A DNA stretch of 31,650 bases from Conidiobolus incongruus B7586 (GCA_000697335.1 JNEM01015626.1:1-31650), one strand, 5' to 3'; counted from the first letter of the stretch, positions 11,934-21,825 are shown. A program made the numbers and translations. The notes: a model not told the origin generated them from the letters alone.

Positions 11934-12512
11934 TGTCACGGCAATTAGCTCTTGAAGCGTCATCAAGGACACTGACACAGCCATTCAGTAGGCCAGATTG
12001 TGAAGCATGGCACTTACCAGCTGGGACAAACCACCAATGATCAGTTCCCTGGCTATCTGGCCTTGCTCACTCATAAATAGGGCTTTATAAAGAGCAACTA
12101 GACTAGCAGCAACAGTGGCGGTGTTAGGATCTGACATGATAAGAAGATGAAATCAAGGAATATCAATAAGAACAGACTTAGAAGGAATAGTGTAAAATGA
12201 CTCAAGTGGAACTATAAGCAGTTACTTGAGTATACCACAAGGGTTGGTTTTGGCAGTAGGCAAAAGGTTTATTTGTTTAAGTAATGTAAGAGTGTGTGTG
12301 TGTATATGTAAATTAAGTGGGAAGTGTTGATATAAGTAGACCATGACAAATTAATAGCATGATTGTAAGAGTATCTGTATATTGTATTACCAAGTGTTTA
12401 GAGCCCTATTCATAGTTGGTTAGGATTTTTTATATGGCTTAATTGGTATAATACAGGATTTAGTAGTGGGTTTTGAGTGAGAGAAGGTATCAATTAGATA
12501 GCAATTGTCACA
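11934..12512 (-). mobile_element. Solo LTR A, Ty3/Gypsy-like, oldest insertion in the cluster
   Basis: A fossil solo LTR of about 579 bp, minus orientation, with the same family layout as B and C. It is bounded by GATCA (11929-11933) on the tRNA side and GATTA (12513-12517) on the other, a 5-bp duplication with one later difference. Copies B and C each inserted at one of its two target-site flanks, so A came first. It contains the LTR-borne Gag N-terminal region seen in B and C, here decayed, and a short TG repeat near 12290. It is broken as an element: no internal region remains. Confidence 0.85.
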
Positions 12513-12517
12513 GATTA

Positions 12518-13064
12518 TCAGACAATTACTACCTGATTGATACCTTTTCTCACTCAAATTCACAACCAAGTTCCTCATTAACCAAATTTGGCTTTATCAA
12601 CATTTTACTAGTCCACATCCGAGTGACCTCACTGTTACTCAGCCATTGCATACTTATGCCTATATATTTCACTTAGTTATAAGGAGGACTCATCTCCTCC
12701 TCTTTTATTTCTCTACTTTTCTACACAAATAAATCTTTTGCCTACTTCCAAGACCCTCCCTTTTAGTATATTCAAGCAGCTGTCTATAGTTCCACTTGAG
12801 TCACCTTCCATTATTCATTTTACATTTGTTCCTATTGATATTTTGTGATTCCATCTTCTTAGCATGTCGGATCCTAACGTCGCCACTGCTGCTGGTCTAG
12901 TCGCTCTTTACAAAGCCCCATTTACGAGTGAGCAAGGCCAGATAGCCAGAAAACTGATCATTGATAATTTACCCCAGTTGGTAGGTGTCATGCTTCACAA
13001 TCTGGTCTACAGAATGGCTGTGTCAGTGTCCTCGATGACGTTCCAAGAGCTAATAGCCATGACA
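12518..13064 (+). repeat. 5' LTR of retroelement C
   Basis: A 547-bp LTR ending in TGACA. It shares the LTR-wide layout of copies A and B and carries the start of the Gag-like frame about 200 bp before its end. It is followed after two bases by a primer-binding site, which fixes the LTR 3' boundary. Confidence 0.8.
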
Positions 13065-14126
13065 CTTGGTACCCAACGTGGGGGGAGTCTATCCGAGATA
13101 CCTAAGCCTGCCCTCACGACCATCAAGAAGGCTGCTAAAGATCTAGTTAGTTATGTCTTATGGAACGAGAACAACACTCCGTCCATCGACAAGATGGATG
13201 ATAACTTCTTATTCAACCCTCAGAACATCGTTAAGGAAAGAATATCCGAGTTGTACGCAGATTTAAGGGCCCTACCAAAAGCGCTACCGACATATGACTA
13301 CACAGAACTAATGCCCGATTCCACAGCTCAAGCCAGCACAACTCCAACAGCTACCTCCGCGCCGGAAACACCAGCGGATCAGAGCTTCCGTATGGAAAAA
13401 TTCGAGTTGCCAAGAACAATATCTTCTGTGAAGCCCACAAGAACGACACCTCAGACACTTAATCTAGATCCCTACCAGCCGCAAGCATCATCAGTCAATA
13501 ATACCAATAATCCCAGTCTTTTATCCGATCCGATTACAACAGGAGCACTAGGTCTGGCCGCCGGCGCAGCTGCTGCGCACCTATTACAACGAAGCACAAG
13601 ATCACACAAACAACCCAAAGATAACCTGGATGGCGATGATCAGGAGTGGCGGGAAGGCCATCGCAATAGCAAATTCTCCAAAACTCGTAAACTCCGGTTC
13701 AAATACGATGGAGAAGGAGCTACCGAAGCTCTCACATTTATACAAGCTTATGAATTCGCAACAACCAGAGACCACTGGTCGGATGACGAGAAGGTCGCCT
13801 ACTTACCTGATCATCTATTGGATTCCGCACTTCAATGGTTTATTTTGCAATTACCAAATGAATTACCTCACTGGATGGAACTAAAACAGCTTTTCTTACA
13901 ACACTTTGTTCCTGATCAAAGTCCTTTACATTACACCGCGCGCCTTAGAGCCATTGCCTCTAAGAGATCTTACAACTTTAGTCAATATATATCCGCTTTT
14001 GAGAAAGAACTAAGAGCTATCCCCAAAGGCGCAGTTCCACAACAGGACGCCATCTATATATTCTTATCTGGCGTGAATCCTAAGCTTCAACGCGATTTCA
14101 CTTTACAACGCCCCGTTTACAAGTGA
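12864..14126 (+). other. gag: Gag-like reading frame of fossil element C, starting inside the LTR
   Basis: An open frame of about 420 codons, part of a broken element. Roughly the first 67 codons lie in the 5' LTR (LVALYKAPFTSEQGQIAR, VSSMTFQELIAMT). The frame then crosses the primer-binding site. A middle stretch is rich in Thr, Pro, Ala and Ser. From about residue 270 it matches the retrotransposon Gag capsid-like domain of Ty3/Gypsy elements (YDGEGATEALTFIQAYEFA, DDEKVAYLPDHL, SALQWF, FLQHFVPDQS, SFEKELRAIPKGA). No zinc knuckle or protease is seen. The last residues belong to the LTR-derived end. Confidence 0.8.
13067..13083 (+). other. Primer-binding site (tRNA-Lys-like)
   Basis: TGGTACCCAACGTGGGG starts two bases after the LTR ends, the usual place for minus-strand primer binding. 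It is complementary to a tRNA 3' end of the type CCCCACGTTGGGTACCA. It differs at only two positions from the classic tRNA-Lys1,2 site of retroviruses (TGGCGCCCAACGTGGGG). Which tRNA of this genome serves is not visible here. It is not the tRNA-Ile in this window. Confidence 0.65.
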
Positions 14127-14259
14127 TCAGGGCCGGATAGCCAGAGAACTGATCATTGGTGGTTTGCCCCAGCTGGTAAGTGCCATGCTTCACAATCTGG
14201 CCTACAGAATGGCTGTATCAGTGTCCTCGATGACGCTCCAAAATCTAATAATCGTGACA
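14103..14259 (+). repeat. Partial 3' LTR of element C
   Basis: The final ~157 bp of an LTR of the A/B/C family, ending in GTGACA and followed by the target-site copy GACTA. Its sequence is closer to solo LTR A than to the 5' LTR of the same element, for example across the segment ATTGGTGGTTTG. Confidence 0.75.
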
Positions 14260-14264
14260 GACTA

Positions 14265-14760
14265 TTCATAACTCTAATAGCTTTGTTTTTATCACTTAAT
14301 TTTCAGTATAATTCTTATTTCTATTACAAATATTGTTTTTATGATCATTTCTAATAATTCGATTTTTTTGTTATTTCAATATTTCATTTTTTTTCGTATT
14401 TTTATTCCTTATTTTTCTTATATCATCAACTTTTGATTCATATACATATTTTCAATTGTTCAAAATCATTATTTAATTTTTATTGATTTATCTATTTGAT
14501 TTCAGTGCAGTACTAATTTAAAATTTTTGCCCAATCGAAACCTTCTAATAAATTGATTTATGAAGATTTACAAGTGTGTATAATTATTATAATTTAATAA
14601 ACAATAATATTTAAAAATTATTAAATTATAAATTGATAAGAAAAAATGTATAATGAAGGGATAAATTTGTATAAATTCATGATGAAAAACAATATTGAAA
14701 ATGATTAAAAAATAAAAATCAAGATAAAAAGTTATATAACAAATCATTAGGAAAATTAAA
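14265..14760. other. Spacer between the two retroelement clusters
   Basis: T-rich on the left and AT-rich on the right. No gene is seen. A minus-strand open frame that overlaps the tRNA-His relic (14568-14804) is not credible. Confidence 0.5.
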
Positions 14761-14831
14761 TACCATTGTATAGAATTGAACTGTGGTTTGAGCAGCCACA
14801 ACACTTTATACTACCACTATACTATAATAAC
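14761..14831 (-). pseudogene. tRNA-His(GTG) relic
   Basis: A 71-nt tRNA-like sequence with a perfect box A (TAGTATAGTGG), an anticodon loop TTGTGGC giving GTG (His), and a T loop TTCAATT. The D arm is of typical tRNA-His type (GTATAGTGGTA). The stems are weakened. The acceptor GTTATTA against CAATGGT has three G-T pairs and one A-C mismatch. The T stem has two C-A mismatches. The anticodon stem has one A-C mismatch and G-T wobbles. Each weak pair becomes Watson-Crick by a single C-to-T or G-to-A step backward, so this looks like a tRNA-His gene decayed by transitions. A divergent working tRNA is less likely. LTR D begins 10 bp upstream of its 5' end. Confidence 0.75.
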
Positions 14832-14841
14832 TCATCATTAG

Positions 14842-15141
14842 TGTCACAGTTCTTAGTGACATCACCACTGAAATCATAATCTATAGAGAGTTGTTACCAA
14901 CCCATAACCCACACAATTAGAACTGTGCTATATACTGGTGGATGAACCACTAATAAACAGAAATATATTAAGAACAAGTATAAGGTTTATTGTAGATATT
15001 ACACATAGTAACAAACTAAAGCTTAGTTATTATACCAAAGATGGTATTTATACTATAATACCAGTATTAAGATTAAGTCATACACACATGATATGATTCT
15101 ATTGGCTGGATGATAAGAGAAACAGGATTAGATTCATCACA
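14842..15141 (-). mobile_element. Solo LTR D (second family), next to tRNA-His relic
   Basis: A fossil 300-bp solo LTR, TGTGATGA...CTGTGACA on the minus strand. It is flanked on both sides by ATTAG (14837-14841 and 15142-15146), a clean 5-bp target duplication. Read on the minus strand it has a TATA-type box (AGTATAAATACC) and an AATAAA-like signal further on. This is the expected U3-R order. Its 3' end lies 10 bp from the 5' end of the tRNA-His relic. It is a different family from LTRs A, B and C, although the ends are similar. No internal region remains. Confidence 0.8.
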
Positions 15142-15146
15142 ATTAG

Positions 15147-15457
15147 TGTAACAATTGTTATGTAATTGACACCTTCTCTCACTTATATATCACTACCAAA
15201 ACTCTAAGATTTCCCAATTTCTACATGTTCTAACAATCAAATGTGTTCCTATAACCATGTTCCTAATTTATCATAGCTTACTTATACCAATATTTCTCCT
15301 TCAATTTTAGAGGGACCTCTCTCAATACTACTCTACAAATAAATTTTATTTCCTACTAAAAACCTGCTTTTGAGCATACTCAAGGAGTTATCTATAGCTT
15401 TATTTGAAACATATTCCATTATTTACTCTACATCTATTCCTACTAATATTCTGTGAT
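15147..15457 (+). repeat. LTR fragment E (A/B/C family)
   Basis: A fossil 5' part of an A/B/C-type LTR. It starts TGTAACAATTGTTATG, shares the blocks CACCTTCTCTCAC and CCTACTAATATTCTGTGAT, and begins directly after the ATTAG flank of D. It is the left inner arm of a palindrome with F. Confidence 0.75.
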
Positions 15458-15826
15458 CTAACATATTAAAAAGATAGATTATAGAAAATTAGTAGGAATA
15501 GATATAGAGCAGATAATGGAATATGTCTTAAATAAAGCTATAGATAACTTCTTGAGTATGTTCAGAAGCAGGTTTTTAGTAGGAAATAAGATTTATTTAT
15601 AGAGTAGAATAGAGAAAGTTCCTCTAGAATTGAGTGGGAGGTGTTGGTATATGTAGGTCATGATAAATCTATAGAATAGTTATAAGAACATATAGATGTT
15701 GGGATGTTAAGAATTTAAAATCTTATTCACCATTGGTTAAGATTATTTATAAAGCTTAATTAGGATGATAAGTGATTTGGTAGTGATGTTTAAGTAAGAG
15801 AAGGTATCAACTAGATAATGATTATC
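15458..15826 (-). repeat. LTR fragment F (A/B/C family), inverted to E
   Basis: A fossil LTR fragment in minus orientation, the inverted counterpart of E. It ends on the right with the family's 5' block (GAAGGTATCAACTAGATAATG). On the left it reaches slightly beyond E, into the region where the LTR-borne Gag frame begins. Broken. Confidence 0.7.
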
Positions 15827-15828
15827 AG

Positions 15829-16041
15829 AGTATAAATACCATCTTTGGTATAATAACTAAGCTTTAGTTTGTTACTATGTGCAATATCTACAATAAACCT
15901 TATACTTGTTCTTAATATATTTCTATTTATTAGGAGTTTACCTACCAGTGTACAATACAGTTCTAGTTGTGTGAGTTATAGATTAGTGACAACTCCCAGT
16001 AGATCATGATTTTAGTGTTTATGTTACTGAGAGCTATAACA
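15829..16041 (+). repeat. LTR fragment G (D family), inverted to D
   Basis: A fossil copy of the TATA-to-3'-end part of LTR D in plus orientation: GTATAAATACC, AATAAACC, then the shared 3' portion ending CTATAACA at 16041. It lacks the first ~95 bp present in D. Homology with D stops at the LTR end, so the duplication or insertion does not extend into the flanks. Confidence 0.75.
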
Positions 16042-16599
16042 AATATTGCTTTTTTGATTTTTTTGCATATCAAATTCAAACTTTTCAAATTTATTATATC
16101 AAATTTATATTTTTTACTATTAAAACATCATATACATCATATTAATTTGATTTCATTAATATTTTTCTCAATCTCTATTTTCAATTTTTTATAAAATAAT
16201 TCATATATATTATAATATGATTTCCACCTTATTTGCTTTCAGCCTTTTTCTGATAAAGTGGACATATAAATTAATAGACTACTCAATATGCACAAGACAA
16301 AACCTTATTAAATTAATTATGATATTTAACTGATGTTAATTTACTTTTATAAAATACCAAAAGTAAGCAATATATCTAATATGTTATATCATGAAATATA
16401 TTGATTACAATAAAACAAATCATATCCATTTTAAATGTAGATAAACCCATATTTTTGTAATTTTAATATAAAAATCATATAAATACCCAATAATCTGAGT
16501 TTAAATTTCCTGATTGTTTAAAATAATTAAATAATGATATAAAATTCTAAAAAATGTTAGAACAGTAATCAATCAAAAAAATTTTAGACCAATAGTTTA
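16042..16599. other. T-rich spacer, no gene seen
   Basis: T-rich, then AT-rich DNA between LTR fragment G and the helicase relic. The short open frame at 16006-16194 overlaps the LTR end and is of T-rich random type. Confidence 0.5.
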
Positions 16600-18899
16600 A
16601 ATTAATTCCAAATCAACGAAAAACTGATATTTTGGAATTGAAAAGGGAATTGAATCGTATACTGCAAGCGAAATGTGTAGATTGGTTGGGCTAATTTTAG
16701 TTCAAGAATAACTGCAACAAATACTGTTATTGGTGGAAAAGCATAATAGCTTTGATATTTTTGGGTAAATTTTAAGTTTTATCTTATGTTACTTAGGGTT
16801 TTCAATTTGGAACTTGAGGATCAGAAGGACGATTTATTACTATATCGCCTGGTTATAAATGGCGATGCTATGGCATTGAAACCCCATGGAAGTAGTAAAT
16901 CTGTCAAAGGTGAAAATAATCACACTCAGAATATGGTAATTAAAATATTATTAAATAGGATAATACTATAATTACAAGACGATTTTGAGGATTAAGAAGG
17001 AGCTTGGAGAGTGTGAACTAAACACTATATTCACTAGGGACAAATTACCGATGCAGACATTCTGGCTTTTATTATAGTATTAAATTGGAAAATTAGATCA
17101 CTTTTTGAAGGTATCCGGTGTTAAAACGTATTAATATTCAGTAACTAAAAACATCATTGTATATCAAAATGACGATAGTGATTAATCATCTGAGTTCAAA
17201 GTTAAACAAATATACCCTGAACTCAGTTGAAACAGTATTACTTAATATGCAATATCCTAGATTCAATTCAACAGTGAGTGATGATGATTGGGAGTTATTT
17301 GATTCTAGTCTAAATCCTTCACAAAGAGAGGCAATCAAACTAGCTTTAAATCTGAGCACGCTTCTCAAATCCATGGACCACCAGTGATAAATTATTTTAA
17401 TTCAAAGCTAGACCTATATTCATTATGTGTGTTTAAACACAAATAACTCATACATTAATTGATTTGATTATAAAATTGGACAAATGAGAGCTCAAAATTT
17501 TAGTGTGTCGCCCTTCCAACTTGTCAGCTGACAATCTAGTTCAAAGATTAGCAAATCATGCTGTGAGTCAAATCAGATCAGGCCATCCAGCTAGGATCTT
17601 GCCCACTGCTATAGATCACTCACTAGTTATCGAATCAAAATATTCTGATTAAAATCTATTGTTGATGATGTCAGAAATGAAATAAACAAATTATTGAGCA
17701 GTGCAAGTGCGATAAATGCTCCCGCTAAACGACAGAAGATTTATACTTAGTTAAGAGAGTTGAAGAAGAATTTCAAAGAAAGAGAAAATGTTCTAAGTGA
17801 TTTGCTTAAGAATACTCAAGTCGTAGTAAGTTCATTGAACGGGTATTTTTATTAACTTGTTGACAATTTTTATATTGATTTAGCCATCATCCTTTATTAA
17901 TATGAATCTAAATTTGATTATTAACGAAGCAATATAAATTTTAGGATGTAGTCATAATTTTTATATATTGTTAAAATATATCATTAATAGCTTCCTTTTT
18001 AGCGATGAATATATTTTAATTTTAATATAAGAATATAAATGCTCTAATGTTATTTAGGAATGTTGGATTGCTATCACCAATGTTCCAAAGTAATATTTCC
18101 TAGTGATCACTATCAACTACCGCCAACTCTCAAAAGTTCTAATCCAAAATTAGAATTGGCTTTATTTAAGAAGTTGCTATCATTCCATTGTGATTCAATA
18201 AGGGTGATTTTGAACAAGCAGTACAGAATGTATCAGGATATTTGAAATTTTCTGCTTATCTTCAATATGGGGATAAGTTTGTAGCTCATTCTAGTGTAAA
18301 GGAAATCTTTTTAAAGATTTTGAGGAGGTTGATGCAAACAGTGATGACGCAGTCAATCTCCCATCCTTATTTATTGATACCGCTGGATTAGACTTTTTAG
18401 AATTACCTACAACCAATGTTAATTCTGATAATTCGATTTGTTGAATAAATTAACAGATGATAGAAAGCTGAATATGGGAGAAAGTTCAGCTGGTCATATT
18501 TCATCTGAAATTACTTCTTAGCACAGGGGTAAAACCCAGTTAAATCGCAGTCATATCTACCTATGACGGTCAAGTAATTTAGCTTATATCAGAGAATAAA
18601 CCTCACTACCCCGAACTTGAAATTGGGACTGTTAATGGATTCCAAAGAAGAGAAAAAAAGCCTGCCATCCTTAGCTTTGAAGTAATTTTGGCCATTAAGT
18701 AGGATTTTTGATGAACTATCGAAGATTAAACTTTGTAATCGCTCGTGCTAAACATTATATTTGTGTAATTGGTGACTCTGATGCAGTGATTTCATCACAG
18801 CCTTCTCCAAATATCAAAGTTCTAAAAGAGAATTCAGATTCAGATAAAATCAACCTTGCACAATTTATAATTAAATATTTGAATGATCGAGAAATATGA
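16600..18899 (+). pseudogene. Decayed SMUBP2/HCS1-type SF1 helicase gene
   Basis: Pieces of an IGHMBP2/SMUBP2/Hcs1-like 5'-3' helicase (UPF1-like SF1B) follow in the right order but in changing frames. They are N-terminal GGKSIIAL (~16735); LNPSQREAIKLALN (~17308); a damaged P-loop after HGPP (~17375), where GTGKT is lost; VCRPSNLSADNLVQRLA (~17499-17555); and GHPARILPTAIDHSL. Motif II reads NEAI instead of DEAA and is followed by an in-frame TAA at 17935. Then come DHYQLPPTLKS (~18105), NKQYRM followed by TGA at 18243, ISTYDGQV, TVNGFQRREKK and RRLNFVIARAK (~18717), ending at 18899. Old splice sites remain, for example GTAAGT near 17829. Lost motif I and the motif II Asp mean there is no ATPase even if it is transcribed. 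Relatives unwind RNA/DNA on ribosomes or with Pol alpha. At least eight breaks are seen, several of G-to-A type. Confidence 0.85.
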
Positions 18900-19378
18900 A
18901 CACCTGAAATGTACTCTGAATAATTAATTATTCAATCAGCAATGATATTGCATGTATCATATTCTTCTCAATTATGCTTATATGAATTTTCAAAATCTTC
19001 GCATTGGTTTTTAAACTGATTATCATCGCATAAAACCAATAAACTTCAAATTTTTATATTCATATTGGATTAGTTTTGAATCTAAATTCGATATTAAATA
19101 TAATACTTTTCTATTAATTTTGTCATGTCAACAGTGAGTGAAACTGCATATGAATAAATATAAAAGCAATACTTTATTTTGAAATAATATACTGTGATAA
19201 CATGGACTCATTTGGGGTTTGTAATAAGTGGATTGCAACATACTGTGAGTCTATCTTTATAACTAAAATATATTCGTGCATTCAGAATATTTAAATAATA
19301 CAGTTGGTCAATGATTTTTGGTATTGCTAAGAAATTTTAATATTTGATAGTATAATAAAGATGTGATAGTTGGCGATT
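18900..19378. other. Spacer, no gene seen
   Basis: Spacer between the helicase relic and the 3' end of the WC-2-like gene. No feature was recognised. Confidence 0.5.
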
Positions 19379-20339
19379 TTACTCGGCTTTAGCATTCTTT
19401 TTCAATTCTTTTGAATATCTTAACCCACATGCATTACACAAACTAAATACAAAATTAATATAATTTCAAAATATAAATAAAAAGAGTCTTACGTTTTAGG
19501 GCCATGAGGACCTTTTCTCCATTCAGGGGATTCAGTAGTATTACATTCTGTACAAACTCTTTCTTGTTCAACACGTTTTGACTAAATGAAAGTTAGAGGA
19601 GATAGTTTAAATTGTTAGAGTCACATACCTTTTTAGACTGAGGTGGACCAACTGGAGCAGATTTATTCGATAATAAATTATCTGATAAATCGGTGGCTGA
19701 GTTAGAAGATGGTGCGTGCTGAGCAATAAGCTGCTGAGGATCTACTTCACCAGCTTCTACTTTGAGTTGAATTAACTTGGCCTTTAATAGTTCATTCTCG
19801 ACTTTGAGGTGCAAAAAAGAATCTAACATGGAAGCAGTCCTAGTGGGATAGGGTCTAGCCATAATAAAGAAACACTTGGCAAAACCTCCTCTATCATTGT
19901 CAAAGTAAGGATGACCATGAACTTCTAATACGACAAATTTATCGTCCTTCTTTCTAAAACGATAAAAGGTTTTTAGGAAGCCGGAATGGATACTTAAATT
20001 AAATTCTCTGATAAAGGTATCGATATCGTCAACATGAATAAAATCAGTAATATTTCTTCCAATTAACTCGTCTGAAGAATAGCCAACAGTCTGTAAACAG
20101 GAGGGAGAGCAAAATAAAAACATGCCAGAAGGTGAAATGACATGAAGTAAATCCTGTAATTCTGATAAAATCTTCATGGGCCAATTCTTCTTTTTAGTAA
20201 AGTCGGTTAAGTGAGCTCCGCTAAAGTTTACATTGACACTGTCATTCTTTTGGAGAGTAGAAGGTTCGTTCTCTTCAATGAATTGAAACTCTTGCTGGAA
20301 GTGGGAAGGGTTCATTTGAACAACCTGGCTATTGGACAT
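19379..20339 (-). CDS. wc-2: White Collar-2-like PAS/GATA zinc-finger transcription factor
   Basis: Three exons: 19629-20339, 19493-19581, 19379-19442. They give 864 nt and 287 aa, with introns of 47 and 50 bp. Residues ~55-165 are a PAS domain with close WC-2 wording ([46 protein letters not shown]-type stretch, [20 protein letters not shown]). The LOV flavin-binding Cys motif is absent, as in WC-2. A basic/leucine stretch follows at ~178-198 ([18 protein letters not shown]), perhaps a short coiled coil. Residues 246-271 form a GATA finger, C-X2-C-X18-C-X2-C, split by intron 2 just before LCNACG. In fungi WC-2 pairs with the photoreceptor WC-1 and binds light-response promoters. At 287 aa it is shorter than Neurospora WC-2 (about 530 aa) and similar in layout to the smaller WC-2 proteins of early-diverging fungi. 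Confidence 0.9.
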
Positions 20340-21778
20340 TTTAGAAATTAAAATAAATTGAATTTAGGTGAAAGATGGAATCAAGTGTAATTTGAAATTT
20401 GATGAATTTATGGTAAAGTGAGAACAAATAATAAAACCGTGATTTAAATAAGCTCAAATACTGACTCATTCAATTAAATAATGAAACATCATCTTGAAGT
20501 CATATTATCATTTTCATATTTCCTTTTAAAATTAAAATTAAATATTCAGGGGAAAAACTATAAATGCTAAAATCAGACCTGTTCCTTTTATTAAGTTTAC
20601 CCAAGATTTGAATTTTGAACATATCAACTCAAATTATTTTATATTGATCTCCCCCTCAATCTAACCATTTTACCAGTAAAAGCTAACACTGTTTTATTCT
20701 TAAATTTAGAGTTAATTAATGTTTAATAAATATTCATAACCATTAAATAAAAGAATCTTTAAAAGTTTTATTGAACTTGATCTTAACTATTGAATAAAGT
20801 GGTTTGACTCTTTGCTGAATAAAGTTAGGAAGAAAACTGAATCAAATCAGTGTCTGATTTGTTAACAAATCTAATTGGATCCAAAGACCACGTCAACTAA
20901 TTATTCAATTTTTATTAGAGATCAATAGTATAAATATCCAATGATATTTGACAAATATAATAATCATCATTTAGTGTATTGAAATTAAATATAGTTTTAC
21001 AGAATATTCAATATATTTCTAAAAACTAAATATTTCTTACTAAAATATCAGATATTTCGCTAATATCAAAATGATATATCTAAATATCTCACAAGCTATT
21101 AAATATAATATTTGAAGAATTCAAAATCAAATAGTGTAATATAAAAGAGTTTATTTTAAAAATATTAAATTTTTGCAATATTTGATATAAGTAACCATTA
21201 ATCAAACCAATTGAAATCAAATATAAAATAATAATTTAAGTTCAAACAACTTTCAATATTAAAATATTTATCAATTGTTTGATCATGGTCATTTTTTATT
21301 GATAATTTTTAGTAAGCATTTTCATTTGTAATATCGTTGAGTTTTTTAAAAATTTTGAAATAGATTTAACAAAATTTTATAGAATATAATTAGTGGTATT
21401 AATGAAATATTTTATACAAAAATTGTAAAAAATGGATTTGGTTAATTTCTTTTCACTTAATTATTATTGATTATTTTACTCTTTTTGAATTATTTATTAT
21501 GGGCAAATTTTAACGATTTTTGGATATTAGTTATCATTATATAATATATCTATAGTTATACAAGTAATATGGTTTTATATTATGTTAAATTTCATTTATA
21601 TTGATAACTTATTAAATATTGTAATATCCTTTATTTGTCTTATCAGTTTACCTAAATCAAGTATGATATTTGATATCAAAATAAATTTTCAAAGCATGTT
21701 AATTGAAATTCTTAAATTTAACAACATTTACATATATAAGACTTGAATTTATTTCAAATGAATACAATTCTATTAAAG

Positions 21779-21825
<47 letters not shown>

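Larger units (their letters stand above)
12518..14259 (+). mobile_element. Ty3/Gypsy-like retroelement C, incomplete fossil
   Basis: A plus-strand fossil flanked by GATTA (12513-12517) and GACTA (14260-14264), a 5-bp target duplication. Its parts are a 5' LTR 12518-13064, a primer-binding site from 13067, a gag-derived region up to about 14100, and a partial 3' LTR of about 157 bp ending at 14259. It is broken: no protease, reverse transcriptase, RNase H or integrase is present. The 5' LTR lies head-to-head with LTR A, forming an inverted pair with a 5-bp spacer. By eye the partial 3' LTR differs from the 5' LTR at about 15 percent of sites, mostly transitions, so it is old or mutated by a RIP-like process. 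The GC content is clearly above that of the surroundings. Confidence 0.85.

Noticed and set aside
12473-12676. Open frame of 67 codons across the LTR A / element C boundary
   Set aside because: It spans two separate insertions and their target-site copy, so it is accidental.
13630-13884. Second open frame inside the Gag-like region
   Set aside because: An overlapping frame within the Gag-like sequence with no family similarity.
14568-14804. Minus-strand open frame overlapping the tRNA-His relic
   Set aside because: It runs through a recognisable tRNA sequence and is otherwise AT-rich filler.
16006-16194. Open frame of 62 codons in T-rich DNA
   Set aside because: It starts in LTR fragment G and runs on in a T-rich spacer. 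The hydrophobic look comes from T-rich codons only.
16600-18899. Intron-rich functional helicase
   Set aside because: Introns alone cannot explain the lost P-loop, the changed motif II and stops within motifs.
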